DNA from: Thermonema rossianum DSM 10300
Lineage (GTDB): Bacteria; Bacteroidota; Bacteroidia; Cytophagales; Thermonemataceae
NCBI RefSeq assembly: GCF_000426825.1
Contig: NZ_AUGC01000008.1
Location: 1 to 64,000 of the forward strand
Direction of reading: 5' to 3'
DNA length: 64,000 nt
Part shown: piece after piece, positions 16,700 to 24,435 of the stretch
Position numbering within the stretch: position 1 is the first letter of the stretch
Layout: each line of letters opens with the position of its first letter
Notes under the pieces: generated by a model
The model's input: only the letters and a program-made list of their open reading frames with translations
Databases searched by the model: none
What the model was told of the DNA's origin: nothing
Translations under genes and position numbers: made by a program

Positions 16700-18238
16700 T
16701 TAGTGTTTGAAATGCCGGTATCCCGTAAAGACCATGCTCATGTTGTGGGCATCACAGAAATCAATGGATTCTTGATCGCGGACAGAACCGCCGGGCTGAA
16801 TAACGGCACGGATGCCTGCCTGCCAGGCTATCTCCACGCAGTCGGGGAAGGGGAAGAAGGCATCCGAAGCCATCACTGCCCCCTGCAAGTCGAAGCCAAA
16901 GTGGTTGGCTTTGGCGATGGCTTGCTTGAGGGCATCTACCCGTGAGGTTTGCCCTACGCCGCTTGCCAACAGCTGCTCGTTTTTTGCAAGCACTATGGCG
17001 TTGGATTTGGTGTGTTTTACCAGCTTATTGGCGAAAAGCAGGTCTTTGATTTCAGCCTCGGAGGGTTGGAGCCGGGTGACTGTTTTCAAGTCAGCGGCGG
17101 TTTCTACTTGTGCGTCGCGCTCTTGGCGTATGATGCCGTTCAGTACGGTGCGCACTTGCCATTGTGGCAGCTCTTGATGCTTTTGACGGAGCAAAATGCG
17201 GTTTTTCTTGCTTTTAAGCAGTTGCAGCGCCTCTTCTTCGAAAGCCGGCGCTATGAGCACCTCTACAAACAGCTCGTTGATTTTTTCGGCTGCCGCTAAG
17301 TCGATAGGGTGGGTGCAGATAAGCACACCACCGAATGCCGACACAGGGTCGCCGGCCAGGGCGCGCTCATAGGCTTCGGCAACCGAGCGCCCGTAAGCAG
17401 CGCCGCAGGCATTGTTGTGTTTCAAGATGGCAAAGAAAGGGCGCGGGTCTTGGGCAAAATCGGCAGCCAGCTGGACGGCAGCGTCTATGTCAATCAAGTT
17501 GTTGTAGCTGAGCTCTTTGCCATGCAGCTGCTCGAGCATGTCTTGCAGCTTGCCGTGGAAGAAGCCTTTTTGATGAGGGTTTTCGCCATAGCGCAATGCC
17601 TTGCTTTCGCGTATGCTTATCTTTAGGCTGTCGCTGTTTTGTGTAGAACGGTTGAAGTAATGGAAAATGGCGGTGTCGTAGTGCGAGCTGATGTCGAAGG
17701 CTATGGTAGCCAGTTGTTTGCGCTGCTCCAGGGTGGTGTGCCCCTCTTGTTCAAGCAATAGGCGATACACGGTCTCGTATTGTGCTTGTGAGGGCACGAT
17801 GACCACGTCGCGAAAGTTTTTGGCAGCTGCCCGAATCAGCGAAATGCCGCCGATGTCTATTTTTTCAATGATATCGGCTTCACTTGCCCCGGAGGCAACC
17901 GTTGCTTCAAAGGGATACAAGTCCACCACCACCATATCGAAGGTGGGAATGTCATGCTTGTTCAGGTCTTGGCGGTCTGCTTCCAGATGGGTGCGGGCCA
18001 AAATACCACCAAACACCTTGGGATGCAGAGTTTTGACGCGCCCCCCCAAAATAGAAGGATAGCCCGTAAGGTCTTCTACCTTCTGCACAGGCAAGCCCAG
18101 CGATTCGATGTAAGCGCAGGTGCCACCGGTGGAATAAAGCTGCACGCCTTGCCGGTGCAACAGCCGCAGCAGGTCTTCCAAGCCTTCTTTGTGATAAACG
18201 GAAATAAGGGCGGTTTGAACTTTCTTTTTGAGTTCCAT
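16700..18238 (-). CDS. purH: Bifunctional AICAR formyltransferase/IMP cyclohydrolase
   Basis: A 512-residue PurH. The N-terminal IMP cyclohydrolase domain (about 1-195) starts KKKVQTALISVYHKEGL. The AICAR transformylase domain follows, with the NNACGAA motif and the C-terminal PGGSVRDQESIDFCD stretch. It does the last two steps of IMP synthesis. A TTG codon 9 bases upstream is in frame, but the ATG is preferred. It lies 48 bases after purN on the same strand. Confidence 0.96.
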   Translation of the reverse strand: MELKKKVQTALISVYHKEGLEDLLRLLHRQGVQLYSTGGTCAYIESLGLPVQKVEDLTGYPSILGGRVKTLHPKVFGGILARTHLEADRQDLNKHDIPTFDMVVVDLYPFEATVASGASEADIIEKIDIGGISLIRAAAKNFRDVVIVPSQAQYETVYRLLLEQEGHTTLEQRKQLATIAFDISSHYDTAIFHYFNRSTQNSDSLKISIRESKALRYGENPHQKGFFHGKLQDMLEQLHGKELSYNNLIDIDAAVQLAADFAQDPRPFFAILKHNNACGAAYGRSVAEAYERALAGDPVSAFGGVLICTHPIDLAAAEKINELFVEVLIAPAFEEEALQLLKSKKNRILLRQKHQELPQWQVRTVLNGIIRQERDAQVETAADLKTVTRLQPSEAEIKDLLFANKLVKHTKSNAIVLAKNEQLLASGVGQTSRVDALKQAIAKANHFGFDLQGAVMASDAFFPFPDCVEIAWQAGIRAVIQPGGSVRDQESIDFCDAHNMSMVFTGYRHFKH

Positions 18239-18286
18239 GGCGTTCAATCTATCTTTTTTCGTTGAGAGTTAGAAATACGTACGATA

Positions 18287-18883
18287 CTAAGCATGAGCAG
18301 CAGGAAGGCGGCGCAACAACGCTTCTACTACTTGGGGGTAGTGCCGGTGCTCCAAAGCATGAATTTGCTCGGCCAGCTGCTCCGGGGTGGTGCCTTCGGC
18401 AATGGGCAGGCGTGCTTGAAAGATGTGCTGCCCTTCGTCGTAGTGCTCGTTTACATAGTGAATGGTAATGCCCGACTCTTTCTCACGGTTGGCTATGACT
18501 GCACGGTGCACATGCATGCCATACATGCCCTTGCCGCCATAGCGCGGCAGCAGGGCAGGGTGTATATTTACGATGCGCTGCGGATAGGGTTCGATGAGTG
18601 CCGGCGGAATGAGCCATAAAAAGCCTGCCAATACAATAAAGTCTATTTCGTGTTGTTTGAGCATGGCGATCAGCTCGTCGGTTCGCTCATAAAGCAACTC
18701 ACGGTCAATAAGCAAAAAAGGAACGTTCCACTTTTTGGCACGTTCCAGCACATAAGCATCCGGTTTGTTGCAAACGATGAGCGCTACTTCGCCTACGTCG
18801 GCGGCTTGCTCTTTGAAATGGCGAATCAACTGCTCGGCATTGCTTCCACTGCCCGATGCAAAAACAGCTATTCGATGCGTCAT
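18287..18883 (-). CDS. purN: Phosphoribosylglycinamide formyltransferase PurN
   Basis: A 198-residue folate-dependent GAR transformylase. The phosphate loop is FASGSGSNAEQ (8-18). The catalytic N106 and H108 (NIHPALLPRYGGKG) and D149 (HYDEG) are in place. It performs the third step of purine synthesis. Co-directional with purH, probably one transcript. Confidence 0.95.
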   Translation of the reverse strand: MTHRIAVFASGSGSNAEQLIRHFKEQAADVGEVALIVCNKPDAYVLERAKKWNVPFLLIDRELLYERTDELIAMLKQHEIDFIVLAGFLWLIPPALIEPYPQRIVNIHPALLPRYGGKGMYGMHVHRAVIANREKESGITIHYVNEHYDEGQHIFQARLPIAEGTTPEQLAEQIHALEHRHYPQVVEALLRRLPAAHA

Positions 18884-18921
18884 GATGAATGGGGCTTTTG
18901 AGTCTGTAGAATTTTGTTTTG

Positions 18922-18929
18922 CAAAAGTA
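18922..18929 (-). promoter_or_regulatory. Putative -7 box of purN-purH
   Basis: Minus strand TACTTTTG fits TAnnTTTG, about 39 bases upstream of the purN ATG. No matching -33 element is clear. Confidence 0.4.
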
Positions 18930-18995
18930 TCAAAAAAATGTCAGCTCCATGACTTTCCGTCAATATATTTTGCGTGATATTGAACCAAAAAAACG

Positions 18996-19685
18996 ATGAA
19001 ACACACACGGATACTTATCTTGATGGTTTTGGCTTTGCTGTGGACACATGGCAGCTACGGACAGTACTTGAACAAGCAACTGTGGGGGAGTGTTTCCCTT
19101 GCGGCAGGGGCGCAGCAATGGAGCGCCGATGCGGCAATTTTCAAAATGCATCCATTGTTTGGCACCTCTTGGCTGGAGGCAGGCTATGGTTTGCGTGCCA
19201 CTTTCTTTTCAGGGAAAGAACGCTACTTTGAAACAGCGGATGCCTCCCTGCGTCAGGACGCCGCCAATATTGACTCCTTGTATATCGAAAGCGCTTCGGT
19301 GGGTGCACTCAATGCTTTTGTGCTCATAGAAGCCCGCCCGCTTGAGAAATGGCGCGTAGGCTTCAATATAGACCTTGGCGGGTTTAGCGTGGGCGGCCGG
19401 CGCAATGCTGCTTACCGCGCACAAGGAAGTAACCAAACGGTGCCTGTCAGTGCAAGCCCTACGGCATTCAATATTTTATTGGTGGGCGACAGGGATATAG
19501 GCACCTTGAATTCAAACTTTTACGTAACTTATGATATTGCCGGGCAGTGGCGTCTGAGGGCTGCTTATCAATATCTGTTTGTGGAATACACCACCGAAGC
19601 CCCACTCCGCAATGACAACGACCGTTTCCGTTACAAGGCTTCCATGGTAAGTGTGGCTGTCATCAAGCGGCTGTCTAAAAACTAA
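18996..19685 (+). CDS. Exported hypothetical protein, probable outer-membrane beta-barrel
   Basis: A 229-residue protein with a signal peptide (hydrophobic 6-18, cleavage near Gly-Gln 22-23). The rest has alternating hydrophobic and polar residues with aromatic girdle patterns (WLEAGYGLRATFF, WRVGFNIDLGGFSVGG, WRLRAAYQYLFVEYTT), as in small outer-membrane barrels. No named family recognised. It ends 5 bases before yceI, so the two are probably co-transcribed. Confidence 0.65.
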   Translation: MKHTRILILMVLALLWTHGSYGQYLNKQLWGSVSLAAGAQQWSADAAIFKMHPLFGTSWLEAGYGLRATFFSGKERYFETADASLRQDAANIDSLYIESASVGALNAFVLIEARPLEKWRVGFNIDLGGFSVGGRRNAAYRAQGSNQTVPVSASPTAFNILLVGDRDIGTLNSNFYVTYDIAGQWRLRAAYQYLFVEYTTEAPLRNDNDRFRYKASMVSVAVIKRLSKN

Positions 19686-19690
19686 AAACT

Positions 19691-20230
19691 ATGAAACCAC
19701 TATTCAAAAAATATGGACTGTACTGCCTGTTGTTGTGCCTGCCTGCTTGGGCATGGGCACAGCCGGGTTGGAAGGTAGAAGACTACAGCATACACTTCAA
19801 GATAAAAAACGCCGGTTTTTATGTGGACGGCACGCTGAACGATTTGGAGGCATCCATCGCTTTCGACCCCGCCACACTGAAGGGAAAAATAGAAGCGAGT
19901 GTGGGCGTGGCCACCATCAATACCGACAACCGGACCAGAGACAAGCATTTGCTTTCTGCCGACTACTTCGATGCGACGCGTTTTCCGCGCATCTATATGA
20001 AGTCCTACGATTTCAAGCGTGCCAAGAGTGGCAACTACATCGGCTATTTCTACCTGACCATCAAAGACGTGACGCGTCAGGTAACCGTGCCTTTTAAATT
20101 TGACGGAAAGACCTTCGACGGTTACCTGGAAATCAACCGCCGGGACTTTGGCGTAGGCGATAAAAGCTGGATATTAAGCGACATGGTAAAAGTATTTATC
20201 CGGGTCGATGTTTCAAGATTAAAAAATTAA
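19691..20230 (+). CDS. YceI-family periplasmic lipid-binding protein
   Basis: A 179-residue protein with a signal peptide (cleavage near Ala-Gln 23-24). It has the YceI lipocalin-like pattern: VEDYSIHFKIKNAG, an inner acidic FDPATLKGKIEASV, DYFDATRFPRIYMKS and a YFYLTIKDVTRQVTVPF strand pair. YceI proteins bind isoprenoid or amphiphilic lipids in the periplasm. The C-terminus is shorter and more basic than in many family members. Confidence 0.85.
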   Translation: MKPLFKKYGLYCLLLCLPAWAWAQPGWKVEDYSIHFKIKNAGFYVDGTLNDLEASIAFDPATLKGKIEASVGVATINTDNRTRDKHLLSADYFDATRFPRIYMKSYDFKRAKSGNYIGYFYLTIKDVTRQVTVPFKFDGKTFDGYLEINRRDFGVGDKSWILSDMVKVFIRVDVSRLKN

Positions 20231-20286
20231 ATGCTTAATTTAATGAAGAAATAAAGTTTTGTTCACTGAAACGAATGTTTTGATTT

Positions 20287-20808
20287 ATGGTAAAATCGCC
20301 TTTACCGCAGCATTTGCCTTTGTTGATTGCCGAAACACTGCAGGAATTGTCGGCGGTGTTGAAACAACTGCCTTCCGGGTTTTACGGGCAGTCACTTCCA
20401 CTATTGGAAGGCAACAGCGTGGGCATGCATGTGCGTCATATGATTGAGTTTTTTGAATGTCTGATAAAACAAGTCCCTGAAGGAAATATAGACTACGACT
20501 TGCGCGAAAGACAAAAGCATATAGAAGAGGACCGGCAGATGGCTTTGGCAGCCATCGAAAACATACGCACCCATCTGATGGGCATCACGGAAGACAAGCC
20601 CTTGCAGCTGAAAGCGCTGGTGCTGCCGGATGTGGAGAAAATAACGGTGCCAAGCACACTATTCCGGGAGCTTGTTTACAATCTGGAGCATGTCATTCAC
20701 CATGCGGCTTTGATAAGGGTGGCTATTCTGCACTACTGCCCCGAAGTCAGCCTGCCTGCACATTTTGGCTTGGCGCCTTCCACTCTCAAGTCCCGGCAAT
20801 ATTCGTAA
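20287..20808 (+). CDS. DinB-family protein
   Basis: A 173-residue four-helix DinB/YfiT-like protein. The expected metal-binding histidines are visible: H48/H51 in MHVRHMIEFFE and the late pair in NLEHVIHHAALI. Members include thiol-dependent transferases and stress proteins of unknown reaction. This is not the DinB polymerase. Followed after 18 bases by the WD40 gene. Confidence 0.8.
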   Translation: MVKSPLPQHLPLLIAETLQELSAVLKQLPSGFYGQSLPLLEGNSVGMHVRHMIEFFECLIKQVPEGNIDYDLRERQKHIEEDRQMALAAIENIRTHLMGITEDKPLQLKALVLPDVEKITVPSTLFRELVYNLEHVIHHAALIRVAILHYCPEVSLPAHFGLAPSTLKSRQYS

Positions 20809-20826
20809 ATTGCCGGAAAAACAGCT

Positions 20827-21741
20827 ATGCGTTTAGATGTACGTTTGTTGAACACCTTTGAAGGGCACAAAAGCAGTATTTATGCGCTGGCAGAAGAGGC
20901 CGGTGGCGTCTTTTTTTCTGCCGGCGGCGATGGCATCGTGGCACAGTGGAATGTGCATGATCATGAGCGGGCAGTGATGCTGGCACGTGTGCAAAACCCC
21001 GTCTTTGCCATGTATGTACATCCACAAGCCCGCCAACTGGTGGTAGCCGAAAATCATGAAGGCTTGCACTGGATTGACCTGGCACAAAAAAAGGAAATTG
21101 CATCACTGGCGTTAAGCAAAAAACGTTTTTTCGATATACAACCGCTCGATGAACACCATCTGTTGGTGGCAGGCGAGGAAGGCGTGCTTTTTGTGGTGAA
21201 CAGTGAAACCTTCCGTTGCGTTGAAAAAATACAACTCTCACAAGACCGTCTGCGCAGCATCGCCGTGCACCCCCAACAGTCAGTCGTTGCCGTAGGGGGC
21301 AGCGAAGGCGTGGTGTTTTTACTCGATAAAGCAAGCTTACAGCTAAAACAACGCTTTGAAGCCCACAGCGCTTCTATCTTTACCCTGCGCTTTCATCCTG
21401 CCGGCACTTATCTGCTCAGCGGTGGGCGTGATGCCCGTTTGAAAGTATGGGATGCAACCGCAGATTTTGCTTTAAAACAGGAAATACCGGCTCATTATTA
21501 CACACTGAATACTTTGGCTTTCCATCATCAAGGGGGCGATTTTGTAACCGGCAGCATGGACAAAACCATTAAGTGGTGGGACGGCGACACCCTGCGCCTC
21601 TTGAAAGTCATCGACAGGCAACGTTATCAAGGGCACAATTCCTCGGTGAATACCCTGATTTGGATGAAATACAAAAACTTGATTCTTTCTGCCGGCGACG
21701 ACAGAACCGTGAAAGCATGGAAGATAGAAAGCCACGAATGA
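20827..21741 (+). CDS. WD40-repeat beta-propeller protein
   Basis: A 304-residue protein made of WD40 repeats. The clearest are at the N-terminus (EGHKSSIYALAEEAGG...VAQWNV), near 178-213 (EAHSASIFTLRFHPAG...LKVWDA), near 221-256 (PAHYYTLNTLAFHH...IKWWDG) and at the C-terminus (QGHNSSVNTLIW...VKAWKI). About seven blades fit the length. No signal peptide, so a cytosolic scaffold. No catalytic domain. Confidence 0.88.
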   Translation: MRLDVRLLNTFEGHKSSIYALAEEAGGVFFSAGGDGIVAQWNVHDHERAVMLARVQNPVFAMYVHPQARQLVVAENHEGLHWIDLAQKKEIASLALSKKRFFDIQPLDEHHLLVAGEEGVLFVVNSETFRCVEKIQLSQDRLRSIAVHPQQSVVAVGGSEGVVFLLDKASLQLKQRFEAHSASIFTLRFHPAGTYLLSGGRDARLKVWDATADFALKQEIPAHYYTLNTLAFHHQGGDFVTGSMDKTIKWWDGDTLRLLKVIDRQRYQGHNSSVNTLIWMKYKNLILSAGDDRTVKAWKIESHE

Positions 21742-21771
21742 GGAATGTTTTCAAACAAAAAGCATCTACAC

Positions 21772-21803
21772 TTGATTAGCTATCCGATTTATTGATATAT
21801 TTG
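21772..21803 (+). promoter_or_regulatory. Promoter of nqrF
   Basis: TTG (21772-21774), a 21-base spacer and TATATTTG (21796-21803) match the Bacteroidota -33/-7 consensus. The ATG of nqrF lies 34 bases downstream. Confidence 0.7.
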
Positions 21804-21837
21804 CGCAGTATTGAAACCATCCTAAAAAGAAACAATA

Positions 21838-23151
21838 ATGTCTATAGCTGTTATTGTCGCTTCCGTTGCAGCATTTACAGTGGTTATTTTGCTACTGGTA
21901 TTTTTGCTGCTGTTTGCCCAGTCCAAACTGGTGCCTCAAGGAAAAGTGAAAATCATCATCAACGGGGACAAAGAGCATCCCTTGGAAGTATCGCCCGGAC
22001 AGTCGTTGCTGACCGCCCTGGCCACTTCGGAGAAAAAAATCTTCTTGCCTTCTGCCTGTGGCGGCGGGGGAACGTGTGCCATGTGTAAGTGCCAAGTATT
22101 GAGTGGAGGCGGGGAGCTGCTGCCCACCGAAGAGCCTCATATCAACCGCAAACAGCGCGAAGAGCACTACCGCCTGGCTTGTCAGGTGAAAGTGCGCCAA
22201 GACATGGAAATACGCATTCCCGAAGAAATTTTCGGTATCAAGAAGTGGGAGTGCGAAGTGGTGTCGAACTACAACGTGGCTACCTTCATTAAAGAATTTG
22301 TGGTGAAGCTGCCCGAAGGTGAAACCCTCGACTTTAAACCCGGCGGCTATGTGCAGATAGACGTGCCCCCGATTGTGGTAGATTTCAAAGATATTGATAT
22401 TCGTCCGCATCCGGACGACCCTGCCGGGCCCGATAAGTTCCGCCCCGAGTGGGACAAATACAACATGTGGTCGCTCAAGATGGTCAACAAAGAGCCGCAA
22501 TTCCGTGCTTATTCCATGGCCAACCACCCGGCAGAAGGTAACATCATCATGCTGAACGTGCGTATTGCCACCCCACCATGGGATAGAAAGAAAGGGGCTT
22601 TCATGGATGTGAACCCCGGTGTATGCTCTTCTTACATCTTCTCGCGCAAACCCGGCGATAAGGTAACCGTATCCGGTCCTTATGGTGAGTTCTTCATCAA
22701 CCCCACTGACCGCGAAATGATTTACATCGGTGGTGGTGCCGGTATGGCGCCCTTGCGCTCGCATATCTTCCACTTGTTCCATACCGAGCGCACCAAACGC
22801 AAAGTATCTTACTGGTATGGTGGGCGTTCGCGTCGCGAGCTCTTCTATATTGACCACTTCCGTAAGATAGAAAAAGAGTTTCCCAACTTCCGCTTCTATG
22901 TGGCGCTTTCCGAACCGCTGCCCGAAGACAACTGGAAGGTGAAGAAAAACATAGATGACCCGGAAGGCGAAGGTTTTGTGGGCTTCATCCATCAGGTGTT
23001 GTATGAGCAATACTTGAAAGACCACCCTGAGCCGGACGAAGTGGAATACTACCTCTGCGGTCCGCCCCCCATGCTGGCAGCCGTTACCAACATGTTGCGT
23101 GACTTGGGTGTGCCCGAAGAGAACGTACGCTACGACGACTTCGGAAGCTGA
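21838..23151 (+). CDS. nqrF: Na+-translocating NADH:quinone reductase subunit F
   Basis: A 437-residue NqrF. There is one N-terminal membrane helix (about 4-27), a [2Fe-2S] ferredoxin domain with C74, C80, C83 and C115 ([21 protein letters not shown]), an FAD-binding domain with RAYSMANHP, and an NADH domain with [13 protein letters not shown] and YLCGPPPM. It is the electron entry subunit of the Na+-NQR complex in the inner membrane. Normally it ends the nqrABCDEF operon. Here it stands alone between WD40 and arginase-like genes with its own promoter and terminator. Confidence 0.95.
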   Translation: MSIAVIVASVAAFTVVILLLVFLLLFAQSKLVPQGKVKIIINGDKEHPLEVSPGQSLLTALATSEKKIFLPSACGGGGTCAMCKCQVLSGGGELLPTEEPHINRKQREEHYRLACQVKVRQDMEIRIPEEIFGIKKWECEVVSNYNVATFIKEFVVKLPEGETLDFKPGGYVQIDVPPIVVDFKDIDIRPHPDDPAGPDKFRPEWDKYNMWSLKMVNKEPQFRAYSMANHPAEGNIIMLNVRIATPPWDRKKGAFMDVNPGVCSSYIFSRKPGDKVTVSGPYGEFFINPTDREMIYIGGGAGMAPLRSHIFHLFHTERTKRKVSYWYGGRSRRELFYIDHFRKIEKEFPNFRFYVALSEPLPEDNWKVKKNIDDPEGEGFVGFIHQVLYEQYLKDHPEPDEVEYYLCGPPPMLAAVTNMLRDLGVPEENVRYDDFGS

Positions 23152-23178
23152 TAAAATACAAGCTGTTGCCTCTTGTTG

Positions 23179-23213
23179 CATCCCTTGTGCCTTGGGTACA
23201 AGGGATGTTTTTT
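23179..23213 (+). terminator. Terminator of nqrF
   Basis: A 10-bp perfect stem (catcccttgt / acaagggatg) with a 9-base loop followed by tttttta, 28 bases after the nqrF stop. Confidence 0.9.
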
Positions 23214-23247
23214 ATATATTCAGAAAGGAAAACCAACCAAGTCCGTT

Positions 23248-24429
23248 ATGCAACCTATCAACTTCGAACCTTCTTTGTGGTGCACGCCCGTGCCCGGGGC
23301 ACTGCTGCAGCACACCTATGAATTCGACGACCTTTTTCATAAGTTACATATTCATGGACGGGAGCACCCGGACCACCACCAAGTAGAACAAAGCGACATA
23401 GCGATTATAGGCGTGGGAGAGTACAGAGGCGGCTGCGCCGGCAGTGAAGGCATACAACAGGCAGTAGACACATGGCGTAAGTACTTTTATCGCTTGAAAG
23501 CCCATCGTAGCGACTACCGCATAGTGGATTTGGGTAATTTGATTCCCGGCGACACACTCGATGACACCTATACCCACCTGCAGATGGTCTGCGAGCAGCT
23601 GCTGCGCATGAATACACTGCCGTTGATAGTGGGCGGCACCCACGATTTGCTGTATGGTCAGTTCCGTGCTTTCGAAAGGGTCGAGCAAATGATTACCCTT
23701 GCCAACATAGATGCCGTGGTAGATTTGGGCGAAGAAAAAGAAGCACCCTGCAAACAGCACCTTTATAAGGTGTTGATGCATCAACCCAATTACATTTTCG
23801 ATTTTGTACAATTGGGGCATCAGGCCTATTTGAATGGCGCCAAAACACTGGAAGCACTGGAAAAACTGAACTTTTCGTTATTGAGCCTCGGACAAATGCG
23901 TAACGACTGGCTGGAAGTAGAACCATTTATTCGTGCTGCCCATCTGGTAGCCTTCGACTTGAAAGCCATGAGTACTCTGGCAGCGCCGGGGCACGGAGCG
24001 GGGCATCTGTTCGGTCTTAGCGGTGAAGAAGCTTGCCACTTGGCTTGGTTTGCCGGCTTAAGCCCGCTCAACCGTTCGGTGGGCTTCTATGAGTTCAATC
24101 CGCAAAAAGACCCCTCGGGACAAACAGCCTTTTTGTTGGCAACCATGACTTGGTATTTTATTGACGGCTTCTATCGCCGGCGCCCTGTGGACTTCCAAAA
24201 CGATGACTTTTTGCACTATCGTGTGCCTATTGGCAAGGGCAAGCATGCCTATGAGCTGCACTTCTACAAACAGCAAACCACAGATATGTGGTGGGTGGAA
24301 GTGCCCTATAGCCGGAATGATATATTTACCGAGCCACACTATTTGCCTTGCTCTTATAAAGATTATTTGCGCGCTTTGGAAGGCGAAGTGCCCGAGCGTT
24401 GGATTCAGGCTTCGGCAAAATTGCTATAG
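23248..24429 (+). CDS. Arginase/formimidoylglutamase-like protein, altered metal site
   Basis: A 393-residue ureohydrolase-fold protein. The usual GGDHS, DAHxD and SxDxD metal motifs read GGTHD (129-133), DAVVD (155-159) and FDLKA (236-240). H132, D155, D159 and D237 are kept, but the expected His is V157 and the last Asp is K239. Similar proteins in Bacteroidota are usually named formimidoylglutamase (histidine degradation), but activity is uncertain with this site. No hut genes are nearby. Start at MQPINFEPSLW; upstream codons overlap the nqrF terminator. Confidence 0.75.
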   Translation: MQPINFEPSLWCTPVPGALLQHTYEFDDLFHKLHIHGREHPDHHQVEQSDIAIIGVGEYRGGCAGSEGIQQAVDTWRKYFYRLKAHRSDYRIVDLGNLIPGDTLDDTYTHLQMVCEQLLRMNTLPLIVGGTHDLLYGQFRAFERVEQMITLANIDAVVDLGEEKEAPCKQHLYKVLMHQPNYIFDFVQLGHQAYLNGAKTLEALEKLNFSLLSLGQMRNDWLEVEPFIRAAHLVAFDLKAMSTLAAPGHGAGHLFGLSGEEACHLAWFAGLSPLNRSVGFYEFNPQKDPSGQTAFLLATMTWYFIDGFYRRRPVDFQNDDFLHYRVPIGKGKHAYELHFYKQQTTDMWWVEVPYSRNDIFTEPHYLPCSYKDYLRALEGEVPERWIQASAKLL

Positions 24430-24435
24430 TCACTT

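Noticed and set aside
20287-20808. DNA polymerase IV (DinB) reading of the DinB-family name
   Set aside because: The protein is 173 residues of helical YfiT/DinB fold and has no polymerase motifs.
21892-23181. A 429-codon minus-strand open frame opposite nqrF
   Set aside because: nqrF has all cofactor motifs; the antisense frame would start inside the nqrF terminator and has no recognisable domain.
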